From NCBI GenBank assembly GCA_036005325.1, contig DASYQR010000036.1:1-26626 (forward strand): a stretch of 26,626 nt of DNA, read 5' to 3'. Below the pieces are notes generated by a model that saw only the letters and a list, made by a program, of their open reading frames with translations, was not told the DNA's origin and searched no databases. Positions 6,640-15,334 of this stretch are shown here, in pieces. Made by a program: the position numbers and the translations under genes. Each line of letters begins with the position of its first letter. Within the stretch, counting starts at the first letter, position 1. Source of the DNA: SCTG01 sp036005325 (GTDB taxonomy: Bacteria > Nitrospirota > Nitrospiria > Nitrospirales > NS-4).

Positions 6640-7059
6640 ATGGCGTACAGCGACAAGGTCATCGACCATTACAATAACCCGCGGAACATGGGAAGCCTGC
6701 CGAAGGACGACAAGCAGGTGGGGACCGGGATTGTGGGCGCCCCGGAGTGCGGCGATGTCATGAAGTTGCAGATCAAGGTGGAGAACGATCGGATCGTGGA
6801 TGCGAAGTTCAAGACCTTCGGCTGTGGTTCGGCGATCGCCAGCTCCAGCCTGGCCACGGAATGGCTGAAGGGCCGCACGGTCGAAGAGGCCTACACGATC
6901 AAGAATACCGACATCGTGCAGGAGCTGAACCTCCCGCCGGTGAAGATCCATTGCTCGGTGTTGGCTGAAGATGCCATCAAGGCTGCGCTGCAAGACTACA
7001 AGAAGAAGGCATCGGTTGACGCAGCACAGGATGAGAAAGCGGCCGTACAGGCAAAGTAA
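6640..7059 (+). CDS. iscU: Iron-sulfur scaffold protein IscU
   Basis: The 139-residue scaffold on which [2Fe-2S] clusters are built. The ligands C37, C62 and C105 and the conserved D39 and H104 are present (APECGDVM, FGCGSAIASSS, IHCSVL). The HscA recognition motif LPPVK is intact at 98-102, which fits the hscB and hscA genes downstream. The C-terminus carries an extra 10-15 residue lysine- and alanine-rich tail relative to E. coli IscU. A purine-rich GAGAGGGGGGAA precedes the ATG. It follows iscS by 66 nt. Confidence 0.97.
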   Translation: MAYSDKVIDHYNNPRNMGSLPKDDKQVGTGIVGAPECGDVMKLQIKVENDRIVDAKFKTFGCGSAIASSSLATEWLKGRTVEEAYTIKNTDIVQELNLPPVKIHCSVLAEDAIKAALQDYKKKASVDAAQDEKAAVQAK

Positions 7060-7077
7060 AGGGGAAGGACACGTCCT

Positions 7078-7428
7078 ATGGAAGAGACCGCCGCCGCGAC
7101 ACCGATTGTCACGTTAACCTCGAACGCCCTCAAGGAGATCAAGCGCCTCCAGGAGGTTCAGGGCCTGGGCTCGGCGGCTCTGCGCCTAGGCGTCAAGGGC
7201 GGGGGCTGTTCCGGCCTCAGTTATACCGTGAACTTCGATACGGAGATGGGGCCCTACGACCAGTCCTACGAAGTCGACGGCATCCGCATCATCGTAGACA
7301 TGAAGAGCGCGATCTATCTGCAAGGCACCCAGCTCGACTATCAGAAGGATTTGGTGAGCGGCCAGTTCAAGTTCAGCAACCCGAACGCCGCGAAAAGCTG
7401 CGGCTGCGGAGAATCGTTCTCAGTCTAA
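7078..7428 (+). CDS. iscA: A-type iron-sulfur carrier IscA
   Basis: This 116-residue A-type carrier accepts clusters or iron and helps deliver [4Fe-4S] clusters to targets. The three defining cysteines are C44 (GGGCSGLSY), C108 and C110 (SCGCGESF). The fold elements IIVDMKSAIYLQGTQLDY are conserved. An N-terminal extension of about 10 residues is rich in alanine and threonine. It lies 18 nt after iscU with a GGGGAAGG ribosome-binding site. It could equally be called an ErpA-like protein; operon position favours IscA. Confidence 0.94.
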   Translation: MEETAAATPIVTLTSNALKEIKRLQEVQGLGSAALRLGVKGGGCSGLSYTVNFDTEMGPYDQSYEVDGIRIIVDMKSAIYLQGTQLDYQKDLVSGQFKFSNPNAAKSCGCGESFSV

Positions 7429-7464
7429 CCGCTCCCCTCTCAGACGAGACGCAATAAGTCCACG

Positions 7465-7496
7465 GGGCATGGCCGAGCGTGATGGTGGCCATGCCC
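7465..7496 (+). terminator. Strong hairpin between iscA and hscB
   Basis: GGGCATGGCC (7465-7474) and GGCCATGCCC (7487-7496) form a perfect 10-bp stem with a 12-nt loop. GTTGTATTT follows, which is only a weak T-tract. It sits in the 99-nt gap inside an otherwise tight operon. It may act as a partial terminator, or as an RNA stabiliser or cleavage boundary that lowers hscB-hscA expression relative to iscSUA. Confidence 0.6.
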
Positions 7497-7527
7497 GTTG
7501 TATTTAGAGGGTCGAAGAAGGTACCGC

Positions 7528-8232
7528 ATGGAGACCAGCAGGAAAGAGCTCCCTCTGGCGCGCAGCATGTGCTGGCATTGCCAGTCCGACATCGGCGGCG
7601 AGTATTTCTGCGGCCAATGCGTCAAGGTCCAGCCCCTGTCGAAAGACATCGATTATTTCACCTGCCTGGGACTCCCCCGGAAGCTGAACATCGATACGGT
7701 CTCCTTGGAGACCAAGTTCTATGAACTGAGCCGGGCGTTCCACCCGGACTTCTATGAGGGGAAATCGGAGATGGAGCGGGCCGTCAGCCTGGCCAATTCC
7801 GCCATCCTCAACCAGGCCTACCGCACCCTGAAGGACCCCATCCTGCGTGTGGAATATCTCCTGCGCCTGGAGGCCGGTGCCGCCAAGGACATCCCCGGAA
7901 AAGCGCCGGCCGATCTCTTTGAAACAATCTTGGAAATCCAAGAGCACCTGGAAGAATTCAAGGCGGCCAAGTCCCAGAACGATGCCGCATCCGCCGCGCG
8001 TACCGCTGATCTGCTGAAAAGCGCCAGAAAAACCCTGGACGCCAAGCGGGCCGCATTGGAGAGCCGCCTGGCCGAGCTCTTCCAGATCTGGGACCGGCTG
8101 GTCGAAAAAGTGCCCTCCCACCAGACCCACTCGTCTCAGAAGGAACAAACTCTCAAGGAGATGCGCGGTCTGCTGTCCGAGCGGACCTATGTGACCAACA
8201 TGCTCGGGAACATCGCGGAGGCTCTGGGATAA
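7528..8232 (+). CDS. hscB: Co-chaperone HscB with N-terminal zinc-finger-like domain
   Basis: This J-protein of 234 residues brings IscU to HscA and stimulates its ATPase. The J domain has HPD at 72-74 (SRAFHPDFYEG), and a C-terminal helical IscU-binding part follows. Before the J domain, residues 15-31 carry a four-cysteine motif C-x2-C-x9-C-x2-C (CWHC, CGQC). E. coli HscB lacks this motif; human HSCB carries a similar one. I place the start at ATG 7528, which has GAAGAAGG upstream. A TTG at 7498 would add ten residues and overlaps nothing useful. The stop overlaps the hscA ATG by one base, indicating translational coupling. Confidence 0.92.
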   Translation: METSRKELPLARSMCWHCQSDIGGEYFCGQCVKVQPLSKDIDYFTCLGLPRKLNIDTVSLETKFYELSRAFHPDFYEGKSEMERAVSLANSAILNQAYRTLKDPILRVEYLLRLEAGAAKDIPGKAPADLFETILEIQEHLEEFKAAKSQNDAASAARTADLLKSARKTLDAKRAALESRLAELFQIWDRLVEKVPSHQTHSSQKEQTLKEMRGLLSERTYVTNMLGNIAEALG

Positions 8233-10052
8233 TGGCACGCATCGTCGGGATCGATCTCGGGACAACCAACTCACTCATTGCGTACATGCAGGGGAAAACC
8301 CCCACGGTCATCGCGGGGCCGGAGGGGCGCACGATGGTACCCTCCGTCGTCGCCTATACGCCGACCGGCATTCTGGTCGGGGATGCGGCCAAGGAGCAGC
8401 TCGTTCATAACCCCCAGCACACCGTCTATTCGGTCAAACGTTTCATGGGGAAAGGGCTGAACGACGTCTCGCAAGAGCTCCAGTACTTCCCCTTCAATCT
8501 CTCCGAGGAGAACGGCGTGATCCGGCTCCGGATCGGTGACAAGGCGCTTACCCCGCCCGAAATCTCGGCCATGATCCTCAAGGAGCTCAAGGCCCGCGCA
8601 GAAGCGTTCTTCGGCGAGGAGATCCGCAAGGCCGTCATCACCGTCCCCGCCTATTTCAACGACAGCCAGCGGCAGGCCACCAAAGACGCCGGCAAGATCG
8701 CGGGCCTGGACGTGGTGCGAATCGTCAACGAGCCGACCGCCGCATCGCTGGCCTACGGCCTCCAGAAACGGACACAGGGCACCATCGCCGTGTACGATTT
8801 GGGCGGCGGCACCTTCGATATTTCAATCCTCAAACTCAAAGGCGGCATCTTTGAGGTCCTGGCCACAAACGGCAACACCCACCTCGGCGGCGACGACTTC
8901 GACCGGCGTCTTGTGGATGTGCTCATGCGAGAGATCAAGACCCGCCATGGCGTTTCCCTGGACGGCCGCCCCGAGCTTCAGCAAGACATACGAGTCCGAG
9001 CGGAACAGGCGAAATGCCGCCTCTCCAAAGAAAGCCAAGCGACCATCAATGTGCCGCTGCCTGGCGGCAAAGGGGACTACCGCCGCACCTTCACGCGCGC
9101 CGAATTCGAGACCCTGGTCACGGATCTGGTGGAGAAAACCCTGGCGCCCTGCCGGCAGGCCATCAAGGATGCCGGGCTTTCTGCGACCGATGTCGACGAG
9201 ATCGTGCTGGTCGGCGGGTCCACCCGTATTCCTCTCGTGCAGCAAAGGGTCCAGACCCTCTTCGGCAAAATGCCCCACTGCGAGCTCAACCCCGACGAGG
9301 TGGTGGCGCTTGGGGCCGCGGTCCAGGCCGATATTCTGTCCGGAGGCATCCAGGACATGCTCCTGCTCGACGTGACGCCTCTGACTTTGGGGATCGAAAC
9401 GATGGGCGGCGTGATGAGCACCCTCATCCACCGCAATACGACGATCCCGACCAGCGCGAAAGAAATGTTTACCACCTTCGTGGACGGCCAGACGTCCGTA
9501 GACATCCACATCCTCCAGGGCGAGCGCGAGCTCGCCAAGGACAACCGGAGCCTGGCGCGCTTCCAGCTCAAGATCCCTCCCCTCCCGGCCGGCGCCCCCC
9601 GTGTCGAAGTCACTTTCATGATCGACGCGAACGGGATCCTCAGCGTCACCGCCCGGGACGTGCGGACAGGTGAGGCGCAGTCCATCGAGGTCAAACCTTC
9701 CTACGGCCTGTCGGATCAGGAAGTCGAGCGCATGATCCGCGATTCCTTCGTCTTCGCCCAGCAGGACATCAACGAACGGCAGCGCATCGAGGCGATGAAC
9801 GAAGCGGAGAGCATTCTGAAAGCGACGGAGAAGGCGCTGGCCCGCGCCGACAGGCTGGCCACGCCGGAGGAACTCGCGGCCATCCGGCAGGCGGTGACCG
9901 ATCTCAAATCCGCCATGGCCGGCACCGATCACCGCGCCATCCGGCAGGCGATTGAGGCTCTGGACAAGGCGTCCTACGGCCTGGCTGAGAAACTCATGAA
10001 CAACACGCTGCAAGGGGCGCTGAAAGACAAAAAGCTCTCCGACGTGACGTAA
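8232..10052 (+). CDS. hscA: Hsp70-type chaperone HscA
   Basis: The 606-residue specialised Hsp70 binds the LPPVK loop of IscU and uses ATP to release or transfer the nascent cluster. The nucleotide-binding domain shows GIDLGTTNSLIAY (6-18), YDLGGGTFDIS and VGGSTRIPLVQ. The substrate-binding domain begins around residue 385 (LLDVTPLTLGIETMGG). The length matches E. coli HscA (616) rather than DnaK (about 640), and the C-terminal disordered tail of DnaK is absent. It is coupled to hscB by an ATAATGG overlap. It could be mistaken for dnaK, but the operon context and length decide. Confidence 0.95.
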   Translation: MARIVGIDLGTTNSLIAYMQGKTPTVIAGPEGRTMVPSVVAYTPTGILVGDAAKEQLVHNPQHTVYSVKRFMGKGLNDVSQELQYFPFNLSEENGVIRLRIGDKALTPPEISAMILKELKARAEAFFGEEIRKAVITVPAYFNDSQRQATKDAGKIAGLDVVRIVNEPTAASLAYGLQKRTQGTIAVYDLGGGTFDISILKLKGGIFEVLATNGNTHLGGDDFDRRLVDVLMREIKTRHGVSLDGRPELQQDIRVRAEQAKCRLSKESQATINVPLPGGKGDYRRTFTRAEFETLVTDLVEKTLAPCRQAIKDAGLSATDVDEIVLVGGSTRIPLVQQRVQTLFGKMPHCELNPDEVVALGAAVQADILSGGIQDMLLLDVTPLTLGIETMGGVMSTLIHRNTTIPTSAKEMFTTFVDGQTSVDIHILQGERELAKDNRSLARFQLKIPPLPAGAPRVEVTFMIDANGILSVTARDVRTGEAQSIEVKPSYGLSDQEVERMIRDSFVFAQQDINERQRIEAMNEAESILKATEKALARADRLATPEELAAIRQAVTDLKSAMAGTDHRAIRQAIEALDKASYGLAEKLMNNTLQGALKDKKLSDVT

Positions 10053-10066
10053 AGAAGAGGTAGCCC

Positions 10067-10279
10067 ATGGAGATCGATTGGAACGATACCGAGGAAATCG
10101 CCATTCAGCTTTTGGAACGGCATCCCGAGACTGACCCTCTGACCATCCGGTTCACGGACCTCCATCGGTGGGTGGCCGAGATTCCCGGTTTCATCGGCAC
10201 CCCCCAAAAATCCAACGAGAAGATCCTCGAAGCCATCCAGATGGCCTGGCACGAAGAATACAAGGACGCACATGGCTGA
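10067..10279 (+). CDS. iscX: IscX (Fe-S assembly modulator)
   Basis: The 70-residue acidic protein matches IscX, a small partner of IscS thought to modulate desulfurase activity and iron delivery. Signature segments are the N-terminal W-N-D pattern, HPETDPLTIRFTDLHRWV (about 19-36) and SNEKILEAIQMAWHEE. An AAGAGG ribosome-binding site lies 7 nt upstream, and the gene follows hscA by 14 nt. It closes the isc operon, as in many genomes. Confidence 0.94.
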   Translation: MEIDWNDTEEIAIQLLERHPETDPLTIRFTDLHRWVAEIPGFIGTPQKSNEKILEAIQMAWHEEYKDAHG

Positions 10280-10319
10280 GAGGAATCACGCTCTCTCACT
10301 CATGCCAGCGGAGGTCGCC

Positions 10320-10754
10320 ATGCGGTCACTCACGAGTTTACTCGCGACAGCCCTGCTGCTTGTCAGCTTGACGGGATGCAGCTATCTGTTCTGGCCACGA
10401 GCCGATGAGTACTTGCAAAAAGCCAAAGGGGCGAGTGGGGTAGAGACGATTGTAAACCTCACGACTATGTTGGAGGCAAGTGCCAAGGCCGCCCGTGGCG
10501 GCAAGGGGTACGATGCGCCGCTGAACGATCTCCACAATCAGTTCCACGCCCTCGACAACGCGCTCTGTGGGGTCACCAAGGAGCAGGCTGAGTCGCCCGT
10601 TTACGCCCTCGCCGTCACTGAACAAAAGGAACTATTGGCCATTTTCAAGCGTCTCTGGAAGTACAAAGACGATCAGCCGCAGCGAGACGATCACCTGACC
10701 CTGTTTGCCCAGGAAGTCCGGGAACTCCGCGAGACGGTGCAGCGTTTGAAGTAA
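10320..10754 (+). CDS. Small predicted lipoprotein, unknown function
   Basis: From ATG 10320 the product is 144 residues. It has a lipoprotein signal: MRSL, a hydrophobic stretch ATALLLVS, and the lipobox LTGC with C20 as the lipidated residue. The mature part is mostly helical and charged, with no motif I recognise. GGAGG at 10310-10314 sits 5 nt before this ATG and decides against the upstream in-frame start at 10272, which would bury the signal peptide. It lies 40 nt after iscX on the same strand, so it may be read with the isc operon, but nothing links it to iron-sulfur assembly. It ends 3 nt before the stop of the convergent TPR gene. Confidence 0.75.
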   Translation: MRSLTSLLATALLLVSLTGCSYLFWPRADEYLQKAKGASGVETIVNLTTMLEASAKAARGGKGYDAPLNDLHNQFHALDNALCGVTKEQAESPVYALAVTEQKELLAIFKRLWKYKDDQPQRDDHLTLFAQEVRELRETVQRLK

Positions 10755-10757
10755 GGA

Positions 10758-11075
10758 TTATCCCAACGTCTGGAGCAGCGCGCGCATCTCGGGGATGAGG
10801 TCCATGCCGCCGTTCGAGCGGCCTGATGAGGCCGCATCGATACCGGCCGTGAGCACCGGCTTGGCTTCCTCTTTCTTCCCTAGGGCTACCAATGCGCGGC
10901 CCAGGGCAAGATGCGAGGCGACATGCAGGGGATCGAGCTGGACCGCGACGCGAAGGTGCTCGACCGCTTCCTCAAGATTCCCGCCCTCCTGCATGATCTT
11001 GTTCCCAAGGCCGTACCGCCCCAGGAATCCCTTGGGATTCTTGGCCACCATCTGCCGAAACGCATCGAGATCCAT
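10758..11075 (-). CDS. Short TPR-repeat protein
   Basis: The 105-residue product contains about two tetratricopeptide repeats. They are recognisable from FLGRYGLGNKIMQEGGNLEEAVEHLRVAVQLDP (about 17-49) and the next VASHLALGRALVALGKKEEAKPVL. It has no signal peptide, so it is probably a cytoplasmic protein-interaction adaptor. Its ATG overlaps the TAA of the penicillin-binding protein gene by one base (TAATG), so it is translationally coupled to it. That pairing hints at a role near cell-wall synthesis, but this is inference only. Confidence 0.82.
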   Translation of the reverse strand: MDLDAFRQMVAKNPKGFLGRYGLGNKIMQEGGNLEEAVEHLRVAVQLDPLHVASHLALGRALVALGKKEEAKPVLTAGIDAASSGRSNGGMDLIPEMRALLQTLG

Positions 11076-13435
11076 TACTTCTGGTCGAAATTGAAGAATT
11101 GCGAGGGTGAGGATCGGAGGGGCGCTTGCTGGGTCGGTTCGGTGCCCTTCAGGAAGACCTCGGCGGATCCTTGACTCGTTCCCTCCGGAGCAAGCAGGCC
11201 GCTGGCGGGATCGATCTGGACGGACACCACCCCCTCCGGCTGCGCGAAGGCCAGGACCGGCAGAGGCTGGAGGGCTACTCTCATGTAGTTCATCCAGATC
11301 GGCAGCGCCGCGCGAGAGCCGGCTTCTCTGTCCCCGAGCGTCCGGACATCATCAAACCCCACCCAGACCCCCGCCACCAGGTTCGGCGCACCGCCCACAA
11401 ACCAGGCGTCCGTGAAATCGTTGGTCGTGCCGGTTTTGCCGGCCAGCGGCCGCCCCATTCCCTTGGCGGCCAGGGCTGTGCCCTGCTGGATGACATCCTC
11501 CATCATATTGGTGATCAGGTACGCGGCTTCCTGGGAGAGCACTTCGCGCGGTTCAGGGACATGGGTTTCCAGCACCTGGCCGTTCGCATCCATCACGGAC
11601 TCGACGACATAGGGCTCCAGGCGGACGCCTTGATCCATTAGCGCTCCGTAGGCCGCCGTCAATTCCTGCAACGTCACGCCCGACGAGCCCAGCGCCAACG
11701 ACAGGTCATTGGCGAGCGGCGAGGCGATCCCCAGATCCTTGGCCAGATCCAGCACCGGCTGGACACCGATCTTCTCAAGCAGGCGTACCGTGGCGGCATT
11801 ACGTGAATGCGCCAGCGCGTCCCGCAAAGTGACCAGACCGTGGAACTTCTGATCGTAGTTTTCCGGCCGCCAAGTCATCTCGGGGTTGTCTTCGTTATAG
11901 ACCACGGCCGAATCCACGATGGGCGTACCGGGTGAGAGCCCTTGATTGACCGCCGTGGCGTAGATGATCGGCTTGAAGGCCGACCCGGGTTGCCGTCTGG
12001 CCGACGTCGCGCGATTGTATTCGCTCCGTCGGAAATCGTATCCGCCGACCATGGCCTTCACGGCGCCGGTCCGTGGATCAATCGCCATAAGGGCGCCTTC
12101 AACGATCGGGGTCTGCTCCAGGGCGAGCCGGACCCCATCTTTTGCGAGCTTCTTGACGCCGACTTCGATCACATCGCCGACCTTGAACAACTCTCCGGGA
12201 GTCTTGGCACCGGTGTCTTTGGCGTTTTTCGAGGGATCGGGACCCCGCAATTTCCGCTGCGCCCAGAGGAGATCCTCGGTGGCGATCTTCCCCGTAAATC
12301 CACGGGCCGTCACCATCATTCCATCCTTCCCGACCTTCGTCACGACACCATCAACAATCTCCCCTTCACGAACCGAGACGGCGATCGTCGCCCCGCTGAC
12401 CTTGGTCACCGAGAATTCTTCAGGGGACGCGCCTTGGCGGAGTGGTCCGCGGTATCCCTGCCGTTTATCCAACTGGCGGAGTCCCTCCCGCAGGGCCGCC
12501 ATGGCTCCTTGCTGGTCCGTCAAGGACAGAGTCGTATACACTTGCAGCCCGCCTTTATACACCATGGTTTCGCCGTAGGTGGCCATCAATCGCTGCCGGA
12601 CATGCTCGACGAAATACGGTGCCGGCTCATCCCGCGTCAGGGGCTTGAACACGACTTTTTCCTCCACGGCGCGGTCCCCTTCCGCGGACGAGATGAACCC
12701 TTCTTCCACCATTCGTTTGATGGCGGTGACCTGCCGCCGCCTGGCGGCCTCCGGACGGTAATAGGGCGAATAGTCTGTCGGTCCTTTGGGCAGCCCGGCC
12801 AGATACGCGGCTTCGGCCAAAGTCACCTCGCCAACATTCTTACCGAAGTAGGTCTGCGCAGCGGATTGGACCCCATACGCCCCGTGGCCAAAGTAGATCT
12901 GGTTGAGGTACAACTCGAGGATCTGCTCCTTGCCCAGCATCTGCTCCATCTCGAGCGCCAGGAGCGCTTCTTTCACCTTCCGCTCGAAATCCCGTTTCGG
13001 CGACAGAAAGAGCGACCGCGCCAGTTGTTGCGTGATCGTGCTCGCGCCCTGACGGATCCGGCCCGACAAGAGATTCGTGACCGCCGCACGGGCGATACCC
13101 ACAAAGTCCACACCCCGGTGCTCGAAGAAACGGGCATCCTCGATCGCGATCACCGCATTCACCAGATGCCGGGGAATTTTGTCCAGCGGCACCAGAATCC
13201 GCCGTTCCACAAAAAACTGCCCGATCACCTGCTGATCGGCCGAGTACACGCGTGTGACCAGACTGGGTTGATACTCGTGCAGACCCGCGAGAGACGGGAG
13301 GTCCTGCATGAGGTACCACACCATGCCGGCGGCCACGACTGCGCCGAGGAGGATCACCATCAATAACGGACCCAGCAGCTTTTTCACGAGTGGACGACGC
13401 CGGCGTGGACGCTCGACTCGATCGGAGAATGGCAT
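11075..13435 (-). CDS. mrcA: Class A penicillin-binding protein (PBP1A type)
   Basis: This 786-residue bifunctional enzyme polymerises and crosslinks peptidoglycan at the inner membrane. An arginine-rich cytoplasmic start is followed by one membrane segment (about 21-42). The GT51 glycosyltransferase domain shows IEDARFFEHRGVD (catalytic E99), QGASTITQQLARSLFLS, and KEALLALEMEQ. An OB-like insert around 340-440 (VVTKVGKDGMMVTARGFTG) is typical of PBP1A. The transpeptidase has S485-x-x-K488 (SAFK), SRN 544-546 and KTGT 667-670. All catalytic motifs are intact. The ATG at 13435 is close to AAGG, so the ribosome-binding site is atypically near. It is divergent from typA. Confidence 0.94.
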   Translation of the reverse strand: MPFSDRVERPRRRRPLVKKLLGPLLMVILLGAVVAAGMVWYLMQDLPSLAGLHEYQPSLVTRVYSADQQVIGQFFVERRILVPLDKIPRHLVNAVIAIEDARFFEHRGVDFVGIARAAVTNLLSGRIRQGASTITQQLARSLFLSPKRDFERKVKEALLALEMEQMLGKEQILELYLNQIYFGHGAYGVQSAAQTYFGKNVGEVTLAEAAYLAGLPKGPTDYSPYYRPEAARRRQVTAIKRMVEEGFISSAEGDRAVEEKVVFKPLTRDEPAPYFVEHVRQRLMATYGETMVYKGGLQVYTTLSLTDQQGAMAALREGLRQLDKRQGYRGPLRQGASPEEFSVTKVSGATIAVSVREGEIVDGVVTKVGKDGMMVTARGFTGKIATEDLLWAQRKLRGPDPSKNAKDTGAKTPGELFKVGDVIEVGVKKLAKDGVRLALEQTPIVEGALMAIDPRTGAVKAMVGGYDFRRSEYNRATSARRQPGSAFKPIIYATAVNQGLSPGTPIVDSAVVYNEDNPEMTWRPENYDQKFHGLVTLRDALAHSRNAATVRLLEKIGVQPVLDLAKDLGIASPLANDLSLALGSSGVTLQELTAAYGALMDQGVRLEPYVVESVMDANGQVLETHVPEPREVLSQEAAYLITNMMEDVIQQGTALAAKGMGRPLAGKTGTTNDFTDAWFVGGAPNLVAGVWVGFDDVRTLGDREAGSRAALPIWMNYMRVALQPLPVLAFAQPEGVVSVQIDPASGLLAPEGTSQGSAEVFLKGTEPTQQAPLRSSPSQFFNFDQK

Positions 13436-13464
13436 ACCTTATCTTACCACAACGCGAACGGTCT

Positions 13465-13493
13465 TTGACTCTCTCAACAGAGATGCGTTAGAG
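13465..13493 (+). promoter_or_regulatory. Possible typA promoter
   Basis: TTGACT (13465-13470), a 17-bp spacer and TTAGAG (13488-13493). The -35 is good and the -10 is poor. A start near 13500 would leave a short leader for the ATG at 13514 and would exclude the upstream GTG at 13493 as start codon. Confidence 0.3.
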
Positions 13494-13513
13494 TGCTGAA
13501 CGGAAAGGATCTC

Positions 13514-15334
13514 ATGCGCCGCTCGGATCTCCGCAACATCGCCATCATCGCCCACGTCGATCACGGCAAAACGACCCTCGTGGACGCGATTCTCAAGCAA
13601 ACCCATGTCCATCGCAACATCGAGGGCATGGGTGAACGCATCCTGGACTCCATGGACCAGGAGCGCGAGCGGGGCATTACCATCAAGGCGAAAAACGCCA
13701 GCGTGGTCTATAACGGAGTCAAGATTAACATCGTGGACACGCCGGGCCATGCCGATTTCGGAGGCGAAGTGGAACGCACCCTCCGCATGGTGGATGGGGT
13801 GCTGCTCCTGGTGGACGCGAAGGAAGGCCCCATGCCGCAGACCACCTTCGTGCTTCGCAAGGCTTTGGGCCTGGGACACAAGGCCATCGTTGTCATCAAC
13901 AAAATCGATCGTCCTGACGCCCAGATCGAGGAGGTCGTCAACCGCACATTCGATCTCTTCGCCCATCTCGGCGCCACCGACGACCAACTCGACTTCCCCC
14001 TCGTCTACACCTCCGCACTCCACGGGACCGCCTCCCTGGACTCGGAAAAGCCCGGCGTCGACATCGCGCCGTTGCTGGACACGATTCTGGAGAAGATCCC
14101 CGCCCCGCAGATCATTTCGGATCGTCCGCTCCAGATGCTCGTGCTCTCCCTGACTCACGATTCCTACAAAGGCAAGATGGCCATCGGCAAGCTGCTCTCC
14201 GGCGCCCTCACCAAGCGTCAGCCCCTCGTGCGGATCAAGATCGATGGCACGCACGTCCCGGGCAAGGTCACCGATCTGCTGATCTTCGAAGGGCTGGAGC
14301 GCAAGGACGTGGAACGGGTCGAAGCCGGTGAGATCGTGGCCGTGGCTGGATTCCCCGATGTCGGAATCGGCGAGACCCTGGCAGACGCCGAGCGACCTCT
14401 CCCGCTCCCACCCGTGGCGATCGACGAACCGACCGTCCAGATGACCTTTTCAGTCAATACCAGTCCCTTTGCCGGCAAGGAGGGCAAGTACGTCACCTCC
14501 CGCCACCTCCGCGACCGGCTGTACAAGGAGCTCGAGACCAACGTCGCCTTGCGCGTGGAAGAAACCGATTCCACCGACCAGTTCCTGGTCGCCGGACGCG
14601 GCGAACTGCATCTGGCAGTCCTCATCGAGACCATGCGCCGGGAAGGCTACGAACTTCAAGTATCCCAGCCGAAGGTGATCATGCGCGAAGAAGACGGCGT
14701 TACGCTGGAGCCCTATGAAGAACTGACGATCGAGGCGCCGGTTGCGTTCCAGGGAACCGTCATCGAAGAAATCGGACGGCGCCGGGGCGAGCTTCGCCAC
14801 ATGAAACTGACGGTCCATGGCGACTTGCACCTCGAATATCACATCCCGACCCGAGGGGTCATCGGCCTGAAGAACGCGTTGCTGACCAAGACCAAAGGTA
14901 CCGTCATCCTGCACCATATTTTCGACCGGTACGAAAAAGTCGATCCTCGCAGCCTCAACGTCGACAGCCATGGCTCGCTGGTCGCGCACGAGACGGGAAC
15001 CAGCAGTGCTTACGGACTCAACATCGCCCAGGAACGAGGCGCCCTCTTCATCGGCTCCCAGGTGGAGGTCTATCAGGGAATGGTGGTCGGCGAGAACGCA
15101 CGGGATGAGGATCTGGACGTCAACGTCTGCAAGGCCAAACATTTGACGAACATGCGGGCGTCAGGCTCGGACGAGGCCATCGTGCTGACCCCGCCTCGTG
15201 AAATGACGCTCGAGTTCGCGCTGGAGTACATCGGGCCGGATGAGCTGGTTGAAGTGACGCCGTCGAACATCCGCATCCGCAAGCGCCTACTGGAGCCGGA
15301 AGAGCGGAGAAAAGCCAAGAAAACCCGAAGCTAA
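13514..15334 (+). CDS. typA: Ribosome-associated GTPase TypA/BipA
   Basis: The 606-residue translational GTPase acts on the ribosome, mostly in stress, cold and 50S assembly. GTPase motifs are G1 AHVDHGKTT (13-21), G2 RGITI (53-57), G3 DTPGH (75-79) and G4 NKID (129-132). The EF-G-like domains and the BipA-specific C-terminal domain (SYG-type SSAYGLNIAQERGALFIG, later NMRASGSDEA) follow. The ATG at 13514 has GGAAAGGA 5 nt upstream and gives the standard family length. An upstream GTG (13493) would add seven residues with no support. The stop overlaps that of the convergent MoaD-like gene in CTAA. Confidence 0.96.
   Translation: MRRSDLRNIAIIAHVDHGKTTLVDAILKQTHVHRNIEGMGERILDSMDQERERGITIKAKNASVVYNGVKINIVDTPGHADFGGEVERTLRMVDGVLLLVDAKEGPMPQTTFVLRKALGLGHKAIVVINKIDRPDAQIEEVVNRTFDLFAHLGATDDQLDFPLVYTSALHGTASLDSEKPGVDIAPLLDTILEKIPAPQIISDRPLQMLVLSLTHDSYKGKMAIGKLLSGALTKRQPLVRIKIDGTHVPGKVTDLLIFEGLERKDVERVEAGEIVAVAGFPDVGIGETLADAERPLPLPPVAIDEPTVQMTFSVNTSPFAGKEGKYVTSRHLRDRLYKELETNVALRVEETDSTDQFLVAGRGELHLAVLIETMRREGYELQVSQPKVIMREEDGVTLEPYEELTIEAPVAFQGTVIEEIGRRRGELRHMKLTVHGDLHLEYHIPTRGVIGLKNALLTKTKGTVILHHIFDRYEKVDPRSLNVDSHGSLVAHETGTSSAYGLNIAQERGALFIGSQVEVYQGMVVGENARDEDLDVNVCKAKHLTNMRASGSDEAIVLTPPREMTLEFALEYIGPDELVEVTPSNIRIRKRLLEPEERRKAKKTRS

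Noticed and set aside
8823..10013. 396-codon minus-strand open frame
   Set aside because: It is antisense to hscA and its translation is rich in H, R, G and D, with no domain pattern.
11942..13366. 474-codon plus-strand open frame
   Set aside because: It lies wholly antisense to the penicillin-binding protein gene, whose motifs are all intact. High GC content makes long shadow frames common.
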